Assembly (NCBI GenBank): GCA_016806645.1
Contig: JACSYO010002159.1
Span: 6,607,501-6,671,500, forward strand
DNA: 64,000 nucleotides
DNA from: Ophiodon elongatus
Lineage: Eukaryota > Chordata > Actinopteri > Perciformes > Hexagrammidae
Direction: 5' to 3'
Both the position numbers and the translations under genes were made by a program. Under the pieces are notes generated by a model. The model was not told the DNA's origin and made no database searches. It saw nothing but the letters and a program-made list of their open reading frames with translations. Positions 42,201 through 57,400 of this stretch are shown one piece after another; position 1 is the stretch's first letter, and every line of letters starts with the position of its first letter.

Positions 42201-43097
42201 TGAAAACCTTTAATGCTGTAATTATTCTTTGCAAGACTTTATGCAATAAAGTACTTGTTTTATTATTGATTTATGCAATAAAAATGTGGGGCTACTCATT
42301 ACGTAGCATAAATAGGCAGAAAAGATGACACCAGAAAAGATGACAACAAAGTGTCTAAAAGTTGGAGATACACCAATATACAACTAATTAAATTGATGAA
42401 ATATTAATCAGAGCGCAACACAGTTGCCATTAATTTGACGGCCAGGAAAGAACATCAGTAATTGTATATATGTCATATACATCGGAGCACATTTTGTAAT
42501 AATTCTGTAGGTTGTGCAGACTCTAAAGTGAAGGGAGCATTGCATTCAATCTGGTGAAGCACCATTGAAACATTGTCTAAAACCTCATTAACGGCAGCAC
42601 AACCCAAGAATCTATCAGACTCATAAGCTTTAATTATATAGAGAGAACGCTGCATATGGCCATATACAAGACTCTGTTAGTGAACAATATAAAAGACTGT
42701 AATTTGATGTTTCTCATTTGCAGTATCATTAATTTGGTATTTACACTGCAATTACAGCAAATAACTACTGAATCGAGGAAACTAATTCAGACAAAGTTCA
42801 GACTGTTAATGAGTACTGTGCACTATTTATTTCACTGAGAAACAGGAAGGCAGGATGAAGAATAAGGTATAATAAGAGAGAGGGGAATAGGAGAGGAGCA
42901 AAAGGAAAAGACCGAGAGAAAGTGAAAGATGCAGGGGAATGTCAATCACTTACTGAGTAGGTGCAGTGAGGCTAGCGAACGGAAAGAAAATCAATGAGAA
43001 AGTATGAGGAGCAGCCAGCTAGGGAGCCAGAACATAAGGCGGAGAGAACAAGAGAAAGAGACAGCAACTGAGAGACAATAAGACAGACAGACAGAGT

Positions 43098-43183
<86 letters not shown>

Positions 43184-43211
43184 AGGAGGGAGGGAGAGTG
43201 GGAGAGAGAGC

Positions 43212-43242
<31 letters not shown>

Positions 43243-45402
43243 TATATGCGAGTGCAATATAAAAAGAAAGAGCGAGAGACTGAGGAAAAAGAGAGATGGT
43301 CGGGGAGAGTGACAACAAGTGGAACGACGCTCCCTGTGAGGGATTACCCAGAGTTCATTCTGCAACCTGGAATTACAGCACAAGGATAAGATTAGGGAGT
43401 CTGCTCATTGAAGCGTCAGGATTGGCTCATTTTCCTGTCAGAAAAATGCCATATCCAATAGGGTGTGGCGAGACTGTGCTGTGACGGACCATAGACTGTA
43501 GTGACAGACACATTCATCATATATGAGAGAAGCAAGAGCTACCATTATCAAGCATAATGTCACACAGCCCATCTACACCGAGGCTAAAGCATTCAGGTGT
43601 CACGGCGGTGCAAATGAGTCAAAACGGAAATGTGTGTGGGTGTGTGTTTCTGGCTGCATGCTTGCATGTCTGTTTGTGGCTGTGTGAATTGCAGTTAAGC
43701 AAAATATCTTCACAGGCCTTTGAGGATGGACTTTTATTGTTCTTTTAGCAACGTCATGTCATCTCAGTTTGACGAAAAGTATGCTGAAATAGATGCTGTT
43801 TCTACCCGTCAGCCGACATTACCACCGGTTGAATCAGCAGCCAGCGCCTAGTTCAGACTAAACAGAGGACAGTCATATTTAAAGCGCATCAACTCTGCCT
43901 CAGAAAAAAGGCAGAGTGTACTTGTGTGTAATGTTATGCATGTTTTCTCTGCGGAATAGTAAGTGGGAAAAATGGTCTCTCTTATAACAGAAGCTCTCTC
44001 CGGTATGACTCATCAACAGGAATGAGACTAATCAGGGTGGCGCCCCAGGCAAACTTCAGGGGCTAGACAGACACAGGTGGTGGTGTAGGTAGTTGGTACT
44101 GCCACACAGTAAAGAGAAGATTAGGGAAAGCACACAGTCGTGACTCTAGCGCTGATTGAAGAAAAAGGAGCGATACAGACTTGTGGTATTCTTGTAATTA
44201 TTTCCTGCTGGTCAAGAACTCTCTCATCCCTGGCATTGGAGAAAAGCAAGCGTGGAAAAAGGTGACCTGGTAACACGTTTGAAAAGTGTTGTTTCATAAA
44301 GTCTATACTGTGTTTTGTGCTGTGTTTCTTCTGTTCACAAAACACACACAAATCCCCCGTGTTATTTTAGATCTGGTCATTTATTCCAAAGCTAGTCAGC
44401 CTACTCATTATTTGGCCTTATGGTGAATAATGGCACTGCTTGTTGAATCCCAGTAATGAGACTCAAACTCTGAGTTGAAGAGAAGGTCTTTCGACTGTCA
44501 GAGCAGATCTTCAAAGCAGCGCTGCATGTTCAACAAGTGCTGCATCCCCAGTTGAGCAGACAGTAAACAATGGATGCCCTCGCAGCCACAGTCCCCGCTC
44601 AGCCTGTCCACCCCCAAAACTACTGACTGTCCAAAAGTCTACATCAGTAACCATGTTAGTGGAGACATACTCTAAACACTGGGGACAGAGCAAAGCCATT
44701 GGGGTGTGTTCCAATCCCAAATCGCTCATTACCACGTCTCTTTTCTTTTGAAAGTTTAGTGTGAAGAGAAGTGACCTGACATTTACAGCTGCTAAAAAGG
44801 ACAGTGTAAATGGATACCATTACACTGTCTACACATAATTCAGTGAGGCTGCATTCATTAAAGTCATATGTGTAATCACCTTCTTGGGTCCTTCTGGGAA
44901 GGAAGTGAGTGGGGCTAGCTAGAACAATTACTTTTTGCTTGATAATAGCTGAAATATGTTGTTTTCTGTTACTCCCCTGAATGCTAATTTATAAAACTAT
45001 ACAGTGTGTCTTGTAGATCAAATGTATTTATTTTGTTGACCCTTGTTAAGTTATATAATAATAATAAAACGAGGATCATAATGAATGTGAGATCAAAAGG
45101 GAATCCATTCAAGAATCTAACAAGACTGATGGGAGAACAGAGTGAGAGTATGAACCTATTTATGCGAGCGAACAAATAAAACAATACCTATAAGGTTACA
45201 TTGCATCTATGGTTATTGTGTAGATGAATTATACAGAGAGTCTTGGTAGGATTTCGAGGGTGCACTGTGCAGCCTGATAAAAACAGAGACACAGAGGCAA
45301 ACTTGCAGGCACACAGGCACAGAGGCACTCACGCACATACACATAAATTTGCATGTACATGCATATTACACACACACACACACGCACGCACGCACACACG
45401 CA

Positions 45403-45452
<50 letters not shown>

Positions 45453-48400
45453 AAGCCAAGCAACCCATACATAGTCTCACCCAGCCTTGAAATCCGTTAA
45501 GACTGGGGGATCTTGCAAAACAGCTCATCCATTCTGCTTTTGATCTATTCCCCATCTCCAGCCTGCAAAGTGCAAACTGAGAAAAACAAAAGAGGAAAGG
45601 GGACTGCTGTACGTCTCTGAGAGACCAAACAAAGAAGAAAACTAGAAACACACAGAGGATGCATGCCGGTGTGTGTAGGGTAGTGATGGAAGTCTCTGCT
45701 TCAACAAATTCAATGAGTTTCAATATGCAGCCCCATATTCAGCACAAGGAAGATAACTTTGAGCAGATTGATGATGATTCAATAGGATTACATTCATTTC
45801 TTATTTTGATCATATGCAAAGTTATTGGTTACAATTCAATATGCTTTGCTTTTGACTGACACCGCTCAGCCTCTAATTCGTGTAACACTGATGTGTTTTG
45901 TATACACACAGGAGAAGGCAGTTGCATCTAAACCTTGTCTTTGACCGGCTTAAGATTTCTTCCAAGTTTTGAGTGAATCAAGACGCAGGAAAAAAAAGCC
46001 TTCAGGGAGAATATGTCAAAAGACGAGTAATATGTCCTGTAAGCAACGCTGCCCAGCTTTCCCCTAGTCCCACACATTTAAATCAACAGCCGTATCATGC
46101 AGCTGACACAGTCTCCAGCACTTACATTCCTGCTGGAAATGATTGTGTGAAAAAAAACACCAAGTCAGATAGTGTCAGCTTATATAGTATATGCATGCAA
46201 ATGTTGGTCTTACACAAGGTTTTATATTCAGTATCAAACCCATTCATCTGAGAGCAGACATTCTACTTCAGAAGAAATGCAGTTAATTACATTTATCACA
46301 GCGTGATTACTATTTATCTGAATTCAATTAAATTCAATGAAAATGTAATGAGAAGAAATCTAATAAAAGAGACTTGAGTCTTTTGCTAGCAGACAAGTTG
46401 TTTCTTCTCAAAATTCATAGCTTCACTGACCTCCAGGACGGTCTGCAGGACTAACGACATCTAACTCATAACAGAGACAGCTTTGTGTGCAATAAACTGG
46501 TGGAGACAAATCCGCTCATAAACTGAGCCACCGCTATGCAACTGAGCATTACTGGCATTAGTAAGAGGGCATGTGGTTGTAACTTAACTTTATATAACAG
46601 TTTCCTTTATCATAAAAAAATTCTAAACACCCATTACATGGTGATATGATACAAAAATCAAATCAGTGTACACTGAGCGGAGTGCATCCCTTAAACAAGA
46701 GAGATTAAAGCAACTAAAAAGAAGGAGCTACCCTAGGGAAGACTGAACATCCCAAAAAAAAATCTAAGCGAATGCAAAAGGTTGCTTGAAGAAGTGATAG
46801 AAAAGATGATACTGAAATCACACTTTTAATTTGTGCTTCCAGGCAGATGAATCCAAAGTCTAAATTCCCTGCTGGAAAAGCACAGAGCACCTAAAATCTG
46901 CACAATGAAAAGAGTAGTAATAGGAGAGGGGAGGAGGGGGGAGGGCACATAAACAAGGTGAAAGAGAAACCGTGTTTAATGGATGATCCTCAGAAGTTAA
47001 TGTAGTTTGACATGCTGCAAATCCAGTGGCTGGAAACATGAACTACACTCACAAAGGAACATAAAATTCAAACACACATCATCTACAGCAGTATAATACT
47101 GACAACAAACCACAGTGGAACGCTCAGTCCTGATGAGCTTTTGAATACAGTTAGTGGCACATGGATAACAATAGATAAAACACTGAATAAAATAAAAGGA
47201 ACAAGACAAGAGCAGAAGGCGCAACAGTCCCTTGATCTGATCCTCAGAGATGCTGTGATTCAGGGACAATTTCGTTTGAAAAAGGAAATCACACAGAAGC
47301 ATTGTATACTAACAAATAAACACTGAATTAATAAACCTTCTATTTATTTTCCCCTGCTGGCAAAAAGCACTTCCATTCCAGTGTCTTGATAGTCAATATT
47401 ATATACTTCCTTTGTTGACAAGTATCAGGGTTATTTTTCCGTAAATTTCATTGGCATTTAGGAATTTCCCCAGATAATTATGCAAAGAGCCCTTATGAAA
47501 TCCTGACCTTGATAAAAAATACATAAAAAAAGATTAATGGCAAAACTAAATTTGCTAAATTTATGTACAACACCAGAACACCTTGTTTTAGGAGGCCATC
47601 TGGAGAACTTTTACATCTGATTAAAATGAACACCTCTTGCGATGTAAATTTTGCTGTAATTATTGTTTGCAATGACACAGCGGTAAAACAGACACCTCTC
47701 CCACTAATGCAGACTCTCTCTCACTCTGTCTGTCTGGCTCTTGAGCTCACACAAACACACGCACAAAGTCAGAGATTGAAATATGTTTAAACTGTGCAGC
47801 TGGAGGAGATCAGAGGGCCGCTTCAGTCTCTAAACTTACTTTAACCTTAGTGGCAGTAGCTCAAGTACCAGCTCCTGCGTATTAGACCCTGTACATCTAT
47901 CCGACCTGGTTAAGATGTACTCATCTCTGCTGGAGCCTGAGGCAGAGAAAGAGATCCAAGCCATGTCGTGTTGTGCTGAGCTACACCCTCTCCTATGATA
48001 ATGTCCTTTAAGGAGAGAAAAAGAGTGGAGGCAGTGTTGAATCTGTCAACCTGCTGTGCACCACCCCACACCTCTCTCCCCATTACATTTTCCCCTTTCT
48101 TACCCCCTCTACCTCGCTGTACCTGTCCCTTCTTCCCTCACATTGCAGCAACGGAGAAACATTGAATTGAGTGCATCTGCATCCATAGCAAAGGGTGCAG
48201 CTTGAGTAATAGTGTTCTCAGAGATGGGGTGGAAGCAAAGAAAAGGGGAGGGGAAGGAAGAAGCAGATTGCCATAATAAACATAGGAGCAGCGTTGACAG
48301 GAAATAAATAAATCCAATCCAAAAGAGAAAGAAATTGAACGAGCACATTCACTCTTTAACTGGAGGAAGTCTTGTGTAAATAACACAGCTCAAATCATTT

Positions 48401-51400
48401 CTTGCAAATTGAAGTGGCGCCCATGCAGTATCCGTGTGTGTCCGAGAGTGTGCGAGCATGTGTCTGTGTATGTCTCTAAGATATTCCAGGCACTCAGCGT
48501 TCCCTCAGATATGGGGAATAAAAATGGGTATAAAAAGGATCTCCTCTATTGCTCGGCTCCACCCTGAGGACCTTGACACAAGGACACCTGACTAAAAGTT
48601 ATTTTAAAAAGCAATCTGGCTATAAATGCTGAAATGATAATTCAGAAAATTGGTAAGGGTGTACTAGGGCATGTCTGGAAGATTTAACTGTTTATAGATT
48701 CAGAAAGATTCACAATGCGGACATACAAATGCACACAAATGAGAACATGGGACAAGAATGCGTGGGAGGAGGACACCATTAAAAAAATCAATATCCAAGG
48801 TTAAAGAAAGTGTACTGCAACCAAGGATCCTATTTATATACATCCAATGAACAAATGGGTTGAACTGTGGCTGCTGCTGCTGAAAAAATGTAATACAATG
48901 CAAGATAATAAAAATTAAAGCGGCAAACAGTGATGAACAGGCCCTCGCAACCCGACATCATTTTGGGGAAATGGCAGCCGTTGTAATGTTACATGACATA
49001 CAGTGATAAGGCTCGGAATTTTCATGAATATTGGAAATTGCATTAAGGTGTTCAATATCAATTCCTGTGTCTAATATGTGGTGCTAGAGAACGCCACAGC
49101 ACGCTGCTCCACGAAAACACAAAAGATTGTCAATCTAGAAGGTGTTGAGATTCTGCTGACCGAGTCTGAAATGGATCTTTTGAATCCTCTAGCCTTTTTG
49201 AAAAGTTGCATAACTAGAAAGTGCCTGAAATGGCGTATTGTCACATGATCATTTAAGGTATTGACCATTCTTTCGCAATGTAGCATTCATATTAGTCCAA
49301 AGGTTGTACCAACCAAATCTGAAACAAAAACAATTCCTGAAAGTTTAAAAAACGTTTGCTTAAAATACATGAAAAACGAAAATGACCAACTTCTGGTTGG
49401 ACGGAGATAATAAAAGCAATGTGAAAAGTGTCCAAAATGATGACAGCAATGTGGGCACCAATTTTATATGTTCTTATGTATGATACAATAATCCCACCAA
49501 ATATTGTGACCATCAGAGGAACTTCATCCATGCTGTGAGTTTGGGGGCACAATGAAGACCCAAGCCCCTCAAAAAAGTGATTAGACAGCAGAAAATGAAT
49601 CATCCCCACAAAACAATGGGATCCTGGTAGTTTTTCAGTGCCAGGGGCCGCTGGGCCCATGGCTCGGGCCCTAATGAATCTGATTGTGGTGGTTAACATG
49701 GCTAGAGCATTATCTACCTGAGCTAGAAACTTAATCATTTCTTTGTATTTAGGCAATTCATTCTTAATGCGGCAGCAAATGTAATCTACCCTGACAATAA
49801 GGAATGGGTTGGGACTTTCTATTTCAGTTAATCTGCCAGGAGTTGTTTGGGCAGCTTGCACATTCACATAGGGAGGGATTTCTATTACTTCTGTGGAAGT
49901 AATGAAAAACAAGAACTAAATGATAAAAAACCCCACATTTCCAGTTATGTTGATGGGATTACAGTTTTCTGATCACAGAAAAAGAAGAAGAAGAACTTGA
50001 AGATGGTATGAAACAAAATGAGGAAAGAAAAGTGCTCCCTCAAGTACAACTACTGTCAGTCCCAGTCACTGAAAGAATGTCTCAGATTCTTTCATGCATC
50101 TTTCTTTTACAGCTATGACCATTCAACTTCGTTCCAACTCTGGCATCAACCTGGCAAGCATCATAATACCACATTATGAGTGGGCTAGTATGTCCGAGAC
50201 AAATCTATTCATGAGCAATGAATTTAGCAAAGCAGCTGTGGACTCAATAATGAGACCAATTTGCTTTGAGTCATGCTGGAGTCGGCCTTTGACCTGTTCC
50301 ACCTATGGCCAACATATCCTGCTGTAACCTTCTCATAACCTGCTGCCTGCTCTGTAGCCTCTTAGATCTCTCCAACTGACCATTTAACTTGAAACATTAC
50401 TCTCTTTCTCTGTTGTTTCTCTTTCTTCTCTCTCTCAGGTGGATTCTAAACCAAGCCTGTGATTAAGTGCCTCCATTATAAAACTTAATTAGCGTTTCTC
50501 TCCCAAGAGTGTTTGGACCCCCCCTGCAATGTGCACATATGCACATGTGTGCATGTAGTATGCGCAAACACACACACACACACAGAAATAAACAAAGAAA
50601 CACACTGATGCAGCTTACATATCACCCTCTCTTCTGCACTCTCACTCACTCTCACACAACAGAGCCTAGCGCTGTAAAAGGCAACAGCTTGCCTACCCCA
50701 AACTGCAATAATTACTCATTTTACAGCTTCCTCCAACGAGTTCCATGCAGAAAATGAGGGCCAGTCCACGGAGGCTGGGTGGCTGCAGAGAGACTGGACG
50801 GCTCTGTCAGTATGATGTTTGCTGTTGTGCGGTTGGCTGGCAGGCTGCAGTGTGGTTGTTTTGGAAAAGACGTGCGCTTCTGCTAAACAAGCATAGATGG
50901 CGGTGGGCTCTTTGTGTGCAGAGCCAAGAAGCAGGCAGCGGGGGCTGGCACCAACAGCACACACAAGTGTAAACATAAAAAGCATGCATGCAGATGAATG
51001 CACACAGGCAAAGGACGGCACAGCCACGCTGGGAACTGATGTCGGATCAGCCAGCGGTCCTACGGCTGCCACAGCCCAGTATCACAATAAAGTACTTTCA
51101 TACTTCTGATCCTCGAAACAGAAAATGCTGTGATCCATTTTGGCAGTTAGGAAACTCCTGCTTTTGATGTTCCTAAAGAGGAGAATGCAGTCTGAGCGTT
51201 CACAGGAACAGGTTGAGATATATTATCCATCTGTATATATCCGGAATTATACTGTTTTACAGCGTACCCCTGGTGGTCACACCATCTGGAAAATATACAC
51301 TCAGAAACACGTTCACATTCGCACAGACAAGCCAAGATAGTTATTCGTATTAGTGTCCTTTATCTAGCTCATTACACTGGCTTGTGAATAGCCGTAGCAA

Positions 51401-54400
51401 AAGGATATAGAGGATTAAAGCCTCTTCCTTTAATATGATTAGTCATTCCAACAAGAAATACGAGTGACGGTCATATTGCTGTAATAATTATATGTGCTGA
51501 CAGCTTAAACAATAAGGTAAGACCCCCTGCTGTTATTTGACCTGCAGAAATATAGTTTCGAGTTTTATAGCTTTGTCTTTGTGTCTTTTCTTTTGTCCTA
51601 TTTTTGTCTGGGACACCCTTTCTGCCTGTCGTCCTCTTTCCTCATTTCTCTTTTACCTTGCCCTCCCCTCCACCTGCTTCTCTTGCCTCCTCTGTGGACA
51701 TCTGTTGGTTACAGGTGCCAGTGGTGCCTTGACCAATGCACGGAAAAATGTCATGCCAACTTCTTACACCATCATCATTGGCCTACATGGCTGCAGCTGG
51801 GAAATGTACTTTGCCTGCCAAAACTGAACAAATAAAGATTATTATGTAATGCTGCAACATCATATTCTGGTAATAAGAATGCTAAACCAATTGCCATCTG
51901 AAATGGTTGTTTTTCAAGCTTAAAGCGATATCATTTTACTTTTATATTATGACTAAATAGTTATGGTGCATTTTCAGATGATATTATAGCATATCTTTCA
52001 CTGTTATGAATTTTGTAAAAGACCACACTTGGTTAAAAATACACAATTCAGTAATGAATAATTCAAACGAAAGAACAGTTTCTAGTTTTGTGATTTAAAG
52101 TTCTGAATGCGGAGCATTAATAATTAACGTGGGCAGCCACAATGGCATTATTACAATAATCATTTAGGCTTTGACAAGGTTCACACCTTCTGTGTCAAAA
52201 GTAAAATTTTAAATGTCATGAATTACTATTTACAAATCCTTAGCTTTCAAGCACAACCAATGAATCCTACTCTTGTCAAAGCTGATAGTTGCATTAAAGA
52301 TGCAAAGACGAAGCACATCCAAAGACTATTCATTATGTAGTAATGGAGAAAACAACCTAGTGATGGTGACTAAATAGACTGACAGGCAGACAAATAGAGA
52401 GACAGACGGATAGACACTGGAAGATAGAAAACTATGAAACGCAGGAGACAAAGCAGCAGGAAACTGGTATTATTTGTAAAAATGCCTGCCAGAGAGAGTC
52501 AATATCTGACAGTGATTAGCTGTAGAGTGTTGGACGCCCGAGGAGCTGATGGTCACACATGAGGCAATCGATGCCGCATCCACGAGGACCGGGGGGGAGA
52601 GAATGGTGGGTGCTACCGGAAGTAGGGTAGAGAAATGGAGGTTGGCTGGTCTATACAGAGAGTGAATGAAGAGAGGTGCCGGTGTTATTGAGAACAAAGC
52701 CTTGAATGAGAAGAATAACACATTATTTTCTTGGGTAGTTACGTTCTAAAGCACACATAAACACACAGATACACAAATAACACACACACACTGTTTGTGT
52801 AGGTGTGTGTGCGTGTGGGCAATGAGCCACCTTCCTTATCTCTGCCAAGGCCTTGGTACCTCTAGTATTTGCCTTGCTGAAGCAGCCCCAACCCGACAGC
52901 ATGTGGGAGGTGTTAGTTAACAAAACAAACAACACCCCCATCCTGTCCCCTGTCTAACACCTTGCCTCTCACCATTAACATAACTGGCAGGGCTGCTTTA
53001 TAATACTTCTGGTTGAAATCATCACATTAGGCCTGATAGCATTATCCTTCTGCTTGACTGGCCCAGTGCCAGTTTAAAGAGGGGACATGGGGAGACACAG
53101 ACAAGGTTAATAAAGGAAGATGGGCTGCTGTCTGACTCTTTCACAATGTGTGGCATCACAAGGGGCCATGTAGTGGAGGGGTGCTACATTCCCACACATC
53201 ACAAAATGGCTGCCGTTGCCGACGCTACGTCTCCCGGAATGCCTCACCAGCCACCCAGCTGTAGGTGCTTAAGCCACCTAATTGAGGCAGTGATGGAGAG
53301 CTTCAAATAGGGCAGAGGAAAGGAGCTGGGCGAGCAGACTGGGAACGGACACCCACGACCAGGAAGACCAGGAAGACCAGGAAGACCGTATTGAGTTTTT
53401 TGTTGGAGTGCTGTTGAGTTTTAGGAACCCGTTTCTCCTCTGGGATGCTTTATGTTTGTTGATGGATTTCTTGATTTTTGATTGAAGGAAGTACCCGAGT
53501 TGCCTAAAAGTTCACCTTCTTTTAAACCTTCTACTATTTTTGCCTGTTTTTTTTTAGTTACATTGCACTGCCCCACCGTAGCCTGCCCTATGGACCGCTC
53601 GTGACATTACAAGTGTTGCTTAGGAAAGATGTTTCTCACACTCCGACAGAACTCAATCCCAAGTGAAAGGGTCAAATGTTTTAAAACAGAGGTGTGAAAC
53701 TTAGGTATTTCTCTCTGTGCTGTCAAACTGTCTGTCTTATCTGTATCTCATAATAGTATACCAACAAGTACTTAAATGCTGATGAGAAAGCACAAATATG
53801 ACTTGAATGGTTGTTGGGTTATTGATAAATTAATTTAGATCATACACAATGCAGCACTGACAGAAAAACACAACAGGGCAGCAGAGAAAACACAGCTATC
53901 AGGGTGAGGCAGGCATTTCTAGGGGAAATCCTATGCATAATTTGGTACAGCACTATGAAAAAGCATAAACTTGAGGGATTACAGTTATCTCTTTACATCA
54001 TTTAAGATGAAATATGGAATACAAAAGACCTGGCATTTATAGAAAACAGGGTTTTAAGAGCAAGCTGTTGAAAGCTAGCACACCGTATCAGCTACTGTGT
54101 GTAAAAATGATGCCAGTCAAAATAGTTTCTGCTGTTAACTTATAAGAAAAATCGAACAAGAAAAGATGCAAGTAGATAGTCAGGTGTAATCCTTTCATTG
54201 TATGGACTGAATAGCAGTGAGGGAGAGGCAGCGTTATGCGTCTACCTTCACTTTGGAAACCACAACCGTATTCAGATATCATGAAATGCAAGAGAAGAAT
54301 ACACCATAGAGCACACCATTGTCTTTTCTGTTTTACATGTAACAGATAAATGTGTGCTGATATTAATATGAAAATTACAGTTACTAAAGGTAGATAAGGT

Positions 54401-57400
54401 TATCGGTCATCAATTGCCTTTTGCCTTTTGGTGGTTTTTCATTAAACTGGATGAACCTGGATGAGCTTTACAGGTTACCATTGATAAAATAAAGCATGTA
54501 TGAAGTAGCTCTCATGCAGAAACATTCTCTTAAATGTATTTTATATTTCCTCTTAATTCTCTGTTAAGATAAAAAAAAGAAAAGTCAGCTCAGATATGCT
54601 GAATCCCATTTTATCACGAATTAGAGGCGTGTGCAGATTGTTTATCATTATTATAGGTAATAAGCCCTAAAAACTATATAAGGACAGGTGTTGTGCCGTG
54701 TAAAAATACTGTAAAAAAATAATTGGAGAGATGCCACCATAAAAGCCTGTAAGAAGAAGAACCTCAGCAGTAGTGAGATTATGATACTGTTAAATAATCT
54801 CAAACAAAGTAAATCTGTGATTTTCCAGAGAGTCAGTCAGTCAATCTGAATGCATGCAATGTCATCCAAGGGTTTTTATAGTCTTAATTGGGATCAATGG
54901 ACCAATAGTATTTCTTTAACCCACAAATGTATCCAATCCCAAACAATCCAATCATTATAATTACACTTTAACAAAATAATTTACATTTGATTATCTGATA
55001 CTTATGAAGTATTTTCCCCAAATTTAAAATGTATCTTTCCTTCCATCGGACGGACAAAACAAAACAAAAACAATAACGCTTGACCACAAATGAAAAGCAA
55101 AAATAAGACAGTTGTGAATCCCATAAATCAATGTGTACTAAGAAAATAAGAATACATTTTGGATATGAACAACAATAAGAGGATATTTGTTCTTGTATTC
55201 CTGATGTTTTTAACGTCTGTCATTCCCAAACAAAAAGATTTTCAGTCAGGTTGTCTTCAGACAGACTTCAGACATTTGAGGTATTTTTGATTTGTGGAAC
55301 CTTGACATTAAACATTGGAAACCCATGCTATAATCTAACCAATTCCTGAGCAATAGATACAATCCATAGAGCACCAGTAGTCATGAACAGAGAGTACTCA
55401 AAGCTGCTCAAAGCCTCTCCTCACTTACATGCCATTACTGACTACTTTCAGTCCTTGTAATCCTGGTAAATGTGTTCAATTTAGAAGAAACTGCTCAGTA
55501 TTTGAAAGTGTGTTCCCTGGTGTGAAACTGAGGCAAAGAGAAGTCAGGGGAGACCAGTTTCAGAGATTGTGTGAGGTGGTTCAGGGCATAGACTGAAATG
55601 CCCTGTGGTGTGTAGAGAGTATTTTTATTCAACGAAAGAGCACAACAAGATCGCTTTGTGTAGGAAGCTTGAAATCCCAGCATCCACTGAGGCAATACTG
55701 GAGTAATTGGTATTGATCAACACCCACCGCAAATCCCTGCTGATATATCACAGTAATGTATTGTTACTACACTAAAATATACTAATTGTTCTTTTATTGT
55801 AAAGAATCACAGACTCAAATATGTATCTAATGTTTATCCAAAGTTACAAAGACATATATGTAGAAGCGGTGACAGCAGCAGCAGCAAAGCCAACACTTAC
55901 TGAATTCTGTTTTAACTTGAACTATTTTTCCATAAAATAGGCTTCTGAGTACCTTCAACGAGGCATCCCTAATATTGTCCTCTGGCACTTTGACACTTCT
56001 GCTAGCAGGATAATGGGGAAGATGTCAGTTAAGCGAGTGTTATCACGTCTCCCTGCTGTACGATCCAGATCGAGTTACCTCACTGCAATAAAGACAACTG
56101 TAATGCAGAAGTAGTGCCCTACTGAGATCGAGACTGCGCAGTAGAGCTTTGTGTTGAGCACTAACAGGTATATGATGGCCAGTGTCAATCTAAATAGAAA
56201 ATGAGGGAATCGTTGTGTATCACTTTTTAAACAATCTCAGAACCGATTGGCTATCAACGGATAAGCCTCTGGTGGCGAGGGATTATATTTCTGGGGCTCT
56301 GGTGTAGCCAACGGATATATGGGCCTGGACTTCCTGTTATGTGTGCTGCGCATTGTTTACAGTCCGATAAGGAACTTTAGATGGGAGACTGGATTTGGAG
56401 TTGAGGGATGACGTGTATGACCTGATTGTTTCTCAAGTCACTTTACAAGTTAATTTTAAACCATAAAAAAGATAATTCATTGTCAGAAGATAGCCGTTGG
56501 GTTCCCAGATTGCATTAAAGCCAATGCATTCCACCTTTTTTGCTCTCCGCACAAATTGTTTACATTCGTTCAACCAAAGACTGCTCAAACAGATTGGTCA
56601 ATACTACTCAGACTACAAACGGATACCAAAACACTTCTGATGGCAAAATCGATACAGTTTCTGCATGTGAATTCAGAAACTGTTTATAGAGATTACTTCT
56701 GAAATACCACGCAAGTTATATAAATACTTATTTTAAAACAATCACATGGACAAGGTTGTGTGATGCTGAATCCATAGCATGTGAATATGTTGAAGACGGA
56801 TAATACCAACATGCGATTTGCGAGTTACATTACCTGCCTTAGGCCATCCTTGCTGTTCTGCATGATCTTCAGAGCGTAGTTAGACCGCTGACCTTTGCTG
56901 TTGAATTCAATGTGGCCCGTTAGACCTTCCAATTCTACCTATCCAACACAGAGACAGCAACACGTTAAAAGATCTCACCAACAAATCCTCCCTTCTTTCA
57001 TCTCAGCAGCACATATTATGGCTATAACTGGAGGCTACATCAGCACTACTGGTTCAGTTTCAGCTTTTTTAAATATGTCAAGTTTAGATAATGATATGAA
57101 GACGAAGCTGTACTATCTTCAATTTTCGGCAAAACAGATGAACCATTAGTCACATCTTTTTTCTTTGAGAGAGAAAAAAAACCCGTATGATTTCGAATAC
57201 ACGTCACATTTTAGTATTTTGATAGCCTAATCACTTACAGTCATTTCTCCATAATAGAATAACACATTTATTCACTGACAGCTCATCTTTTTCTCTCCTT
57301 CTCTATTGTCTGTCAGTATAATGCAGCGATGAGATAAACTGACCTAGTAGACAGGGAGCATACCTCTAAAGAAGGTGAAACACAGACTACGCATCATTAT

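Larger units (their letters stand above)
39820..56833 (-). other. Largest grik4 intron in the window (17.0 kb)
   Basis: No grik4 exon is missing here, because the flanking exons join directly in the family alignment (GLRQ to IGLWH). It contains an A22 run at 40429-40450, a long GA tract at 43095-43242, a CA/CGCA tract at 45367-45451, an unexplained open frame at 49292-49912 and a small minisatellite at 53357-53388. Most of the rest is AT-rich. Confidence 0.65.

Noticed and set aside
43019..43389. Open frames of Leu-Ser or Arg-Glu repeats
   Set aside because: They are translations of the GA tract. The same applies to the frames around 17663-18265.
50716..51109. Overlapping frames of 118 and 70 codons on both strands
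   Set aside because: No recognisable motif, no convincing splice sites and no similarity; most likely chance frames in a locally GC-richer stretch.
53000..53600. Possible LTR or SINE near the GACCAGGAA minisatellite
   Set aside because: Some wording (acccgagttgcctaaaagtt, gctcgtgacattac) resembles fish repeats, but no ends, primer-binding site or target duplication could be defined.
18140..56833. Assignment to grik5 instead of grik4
   Set aside because: The S1 and S2 sequences and especially the C-terminal tail ending in NSSEPE fit GluK4. The GluK5 tail is different and longer.
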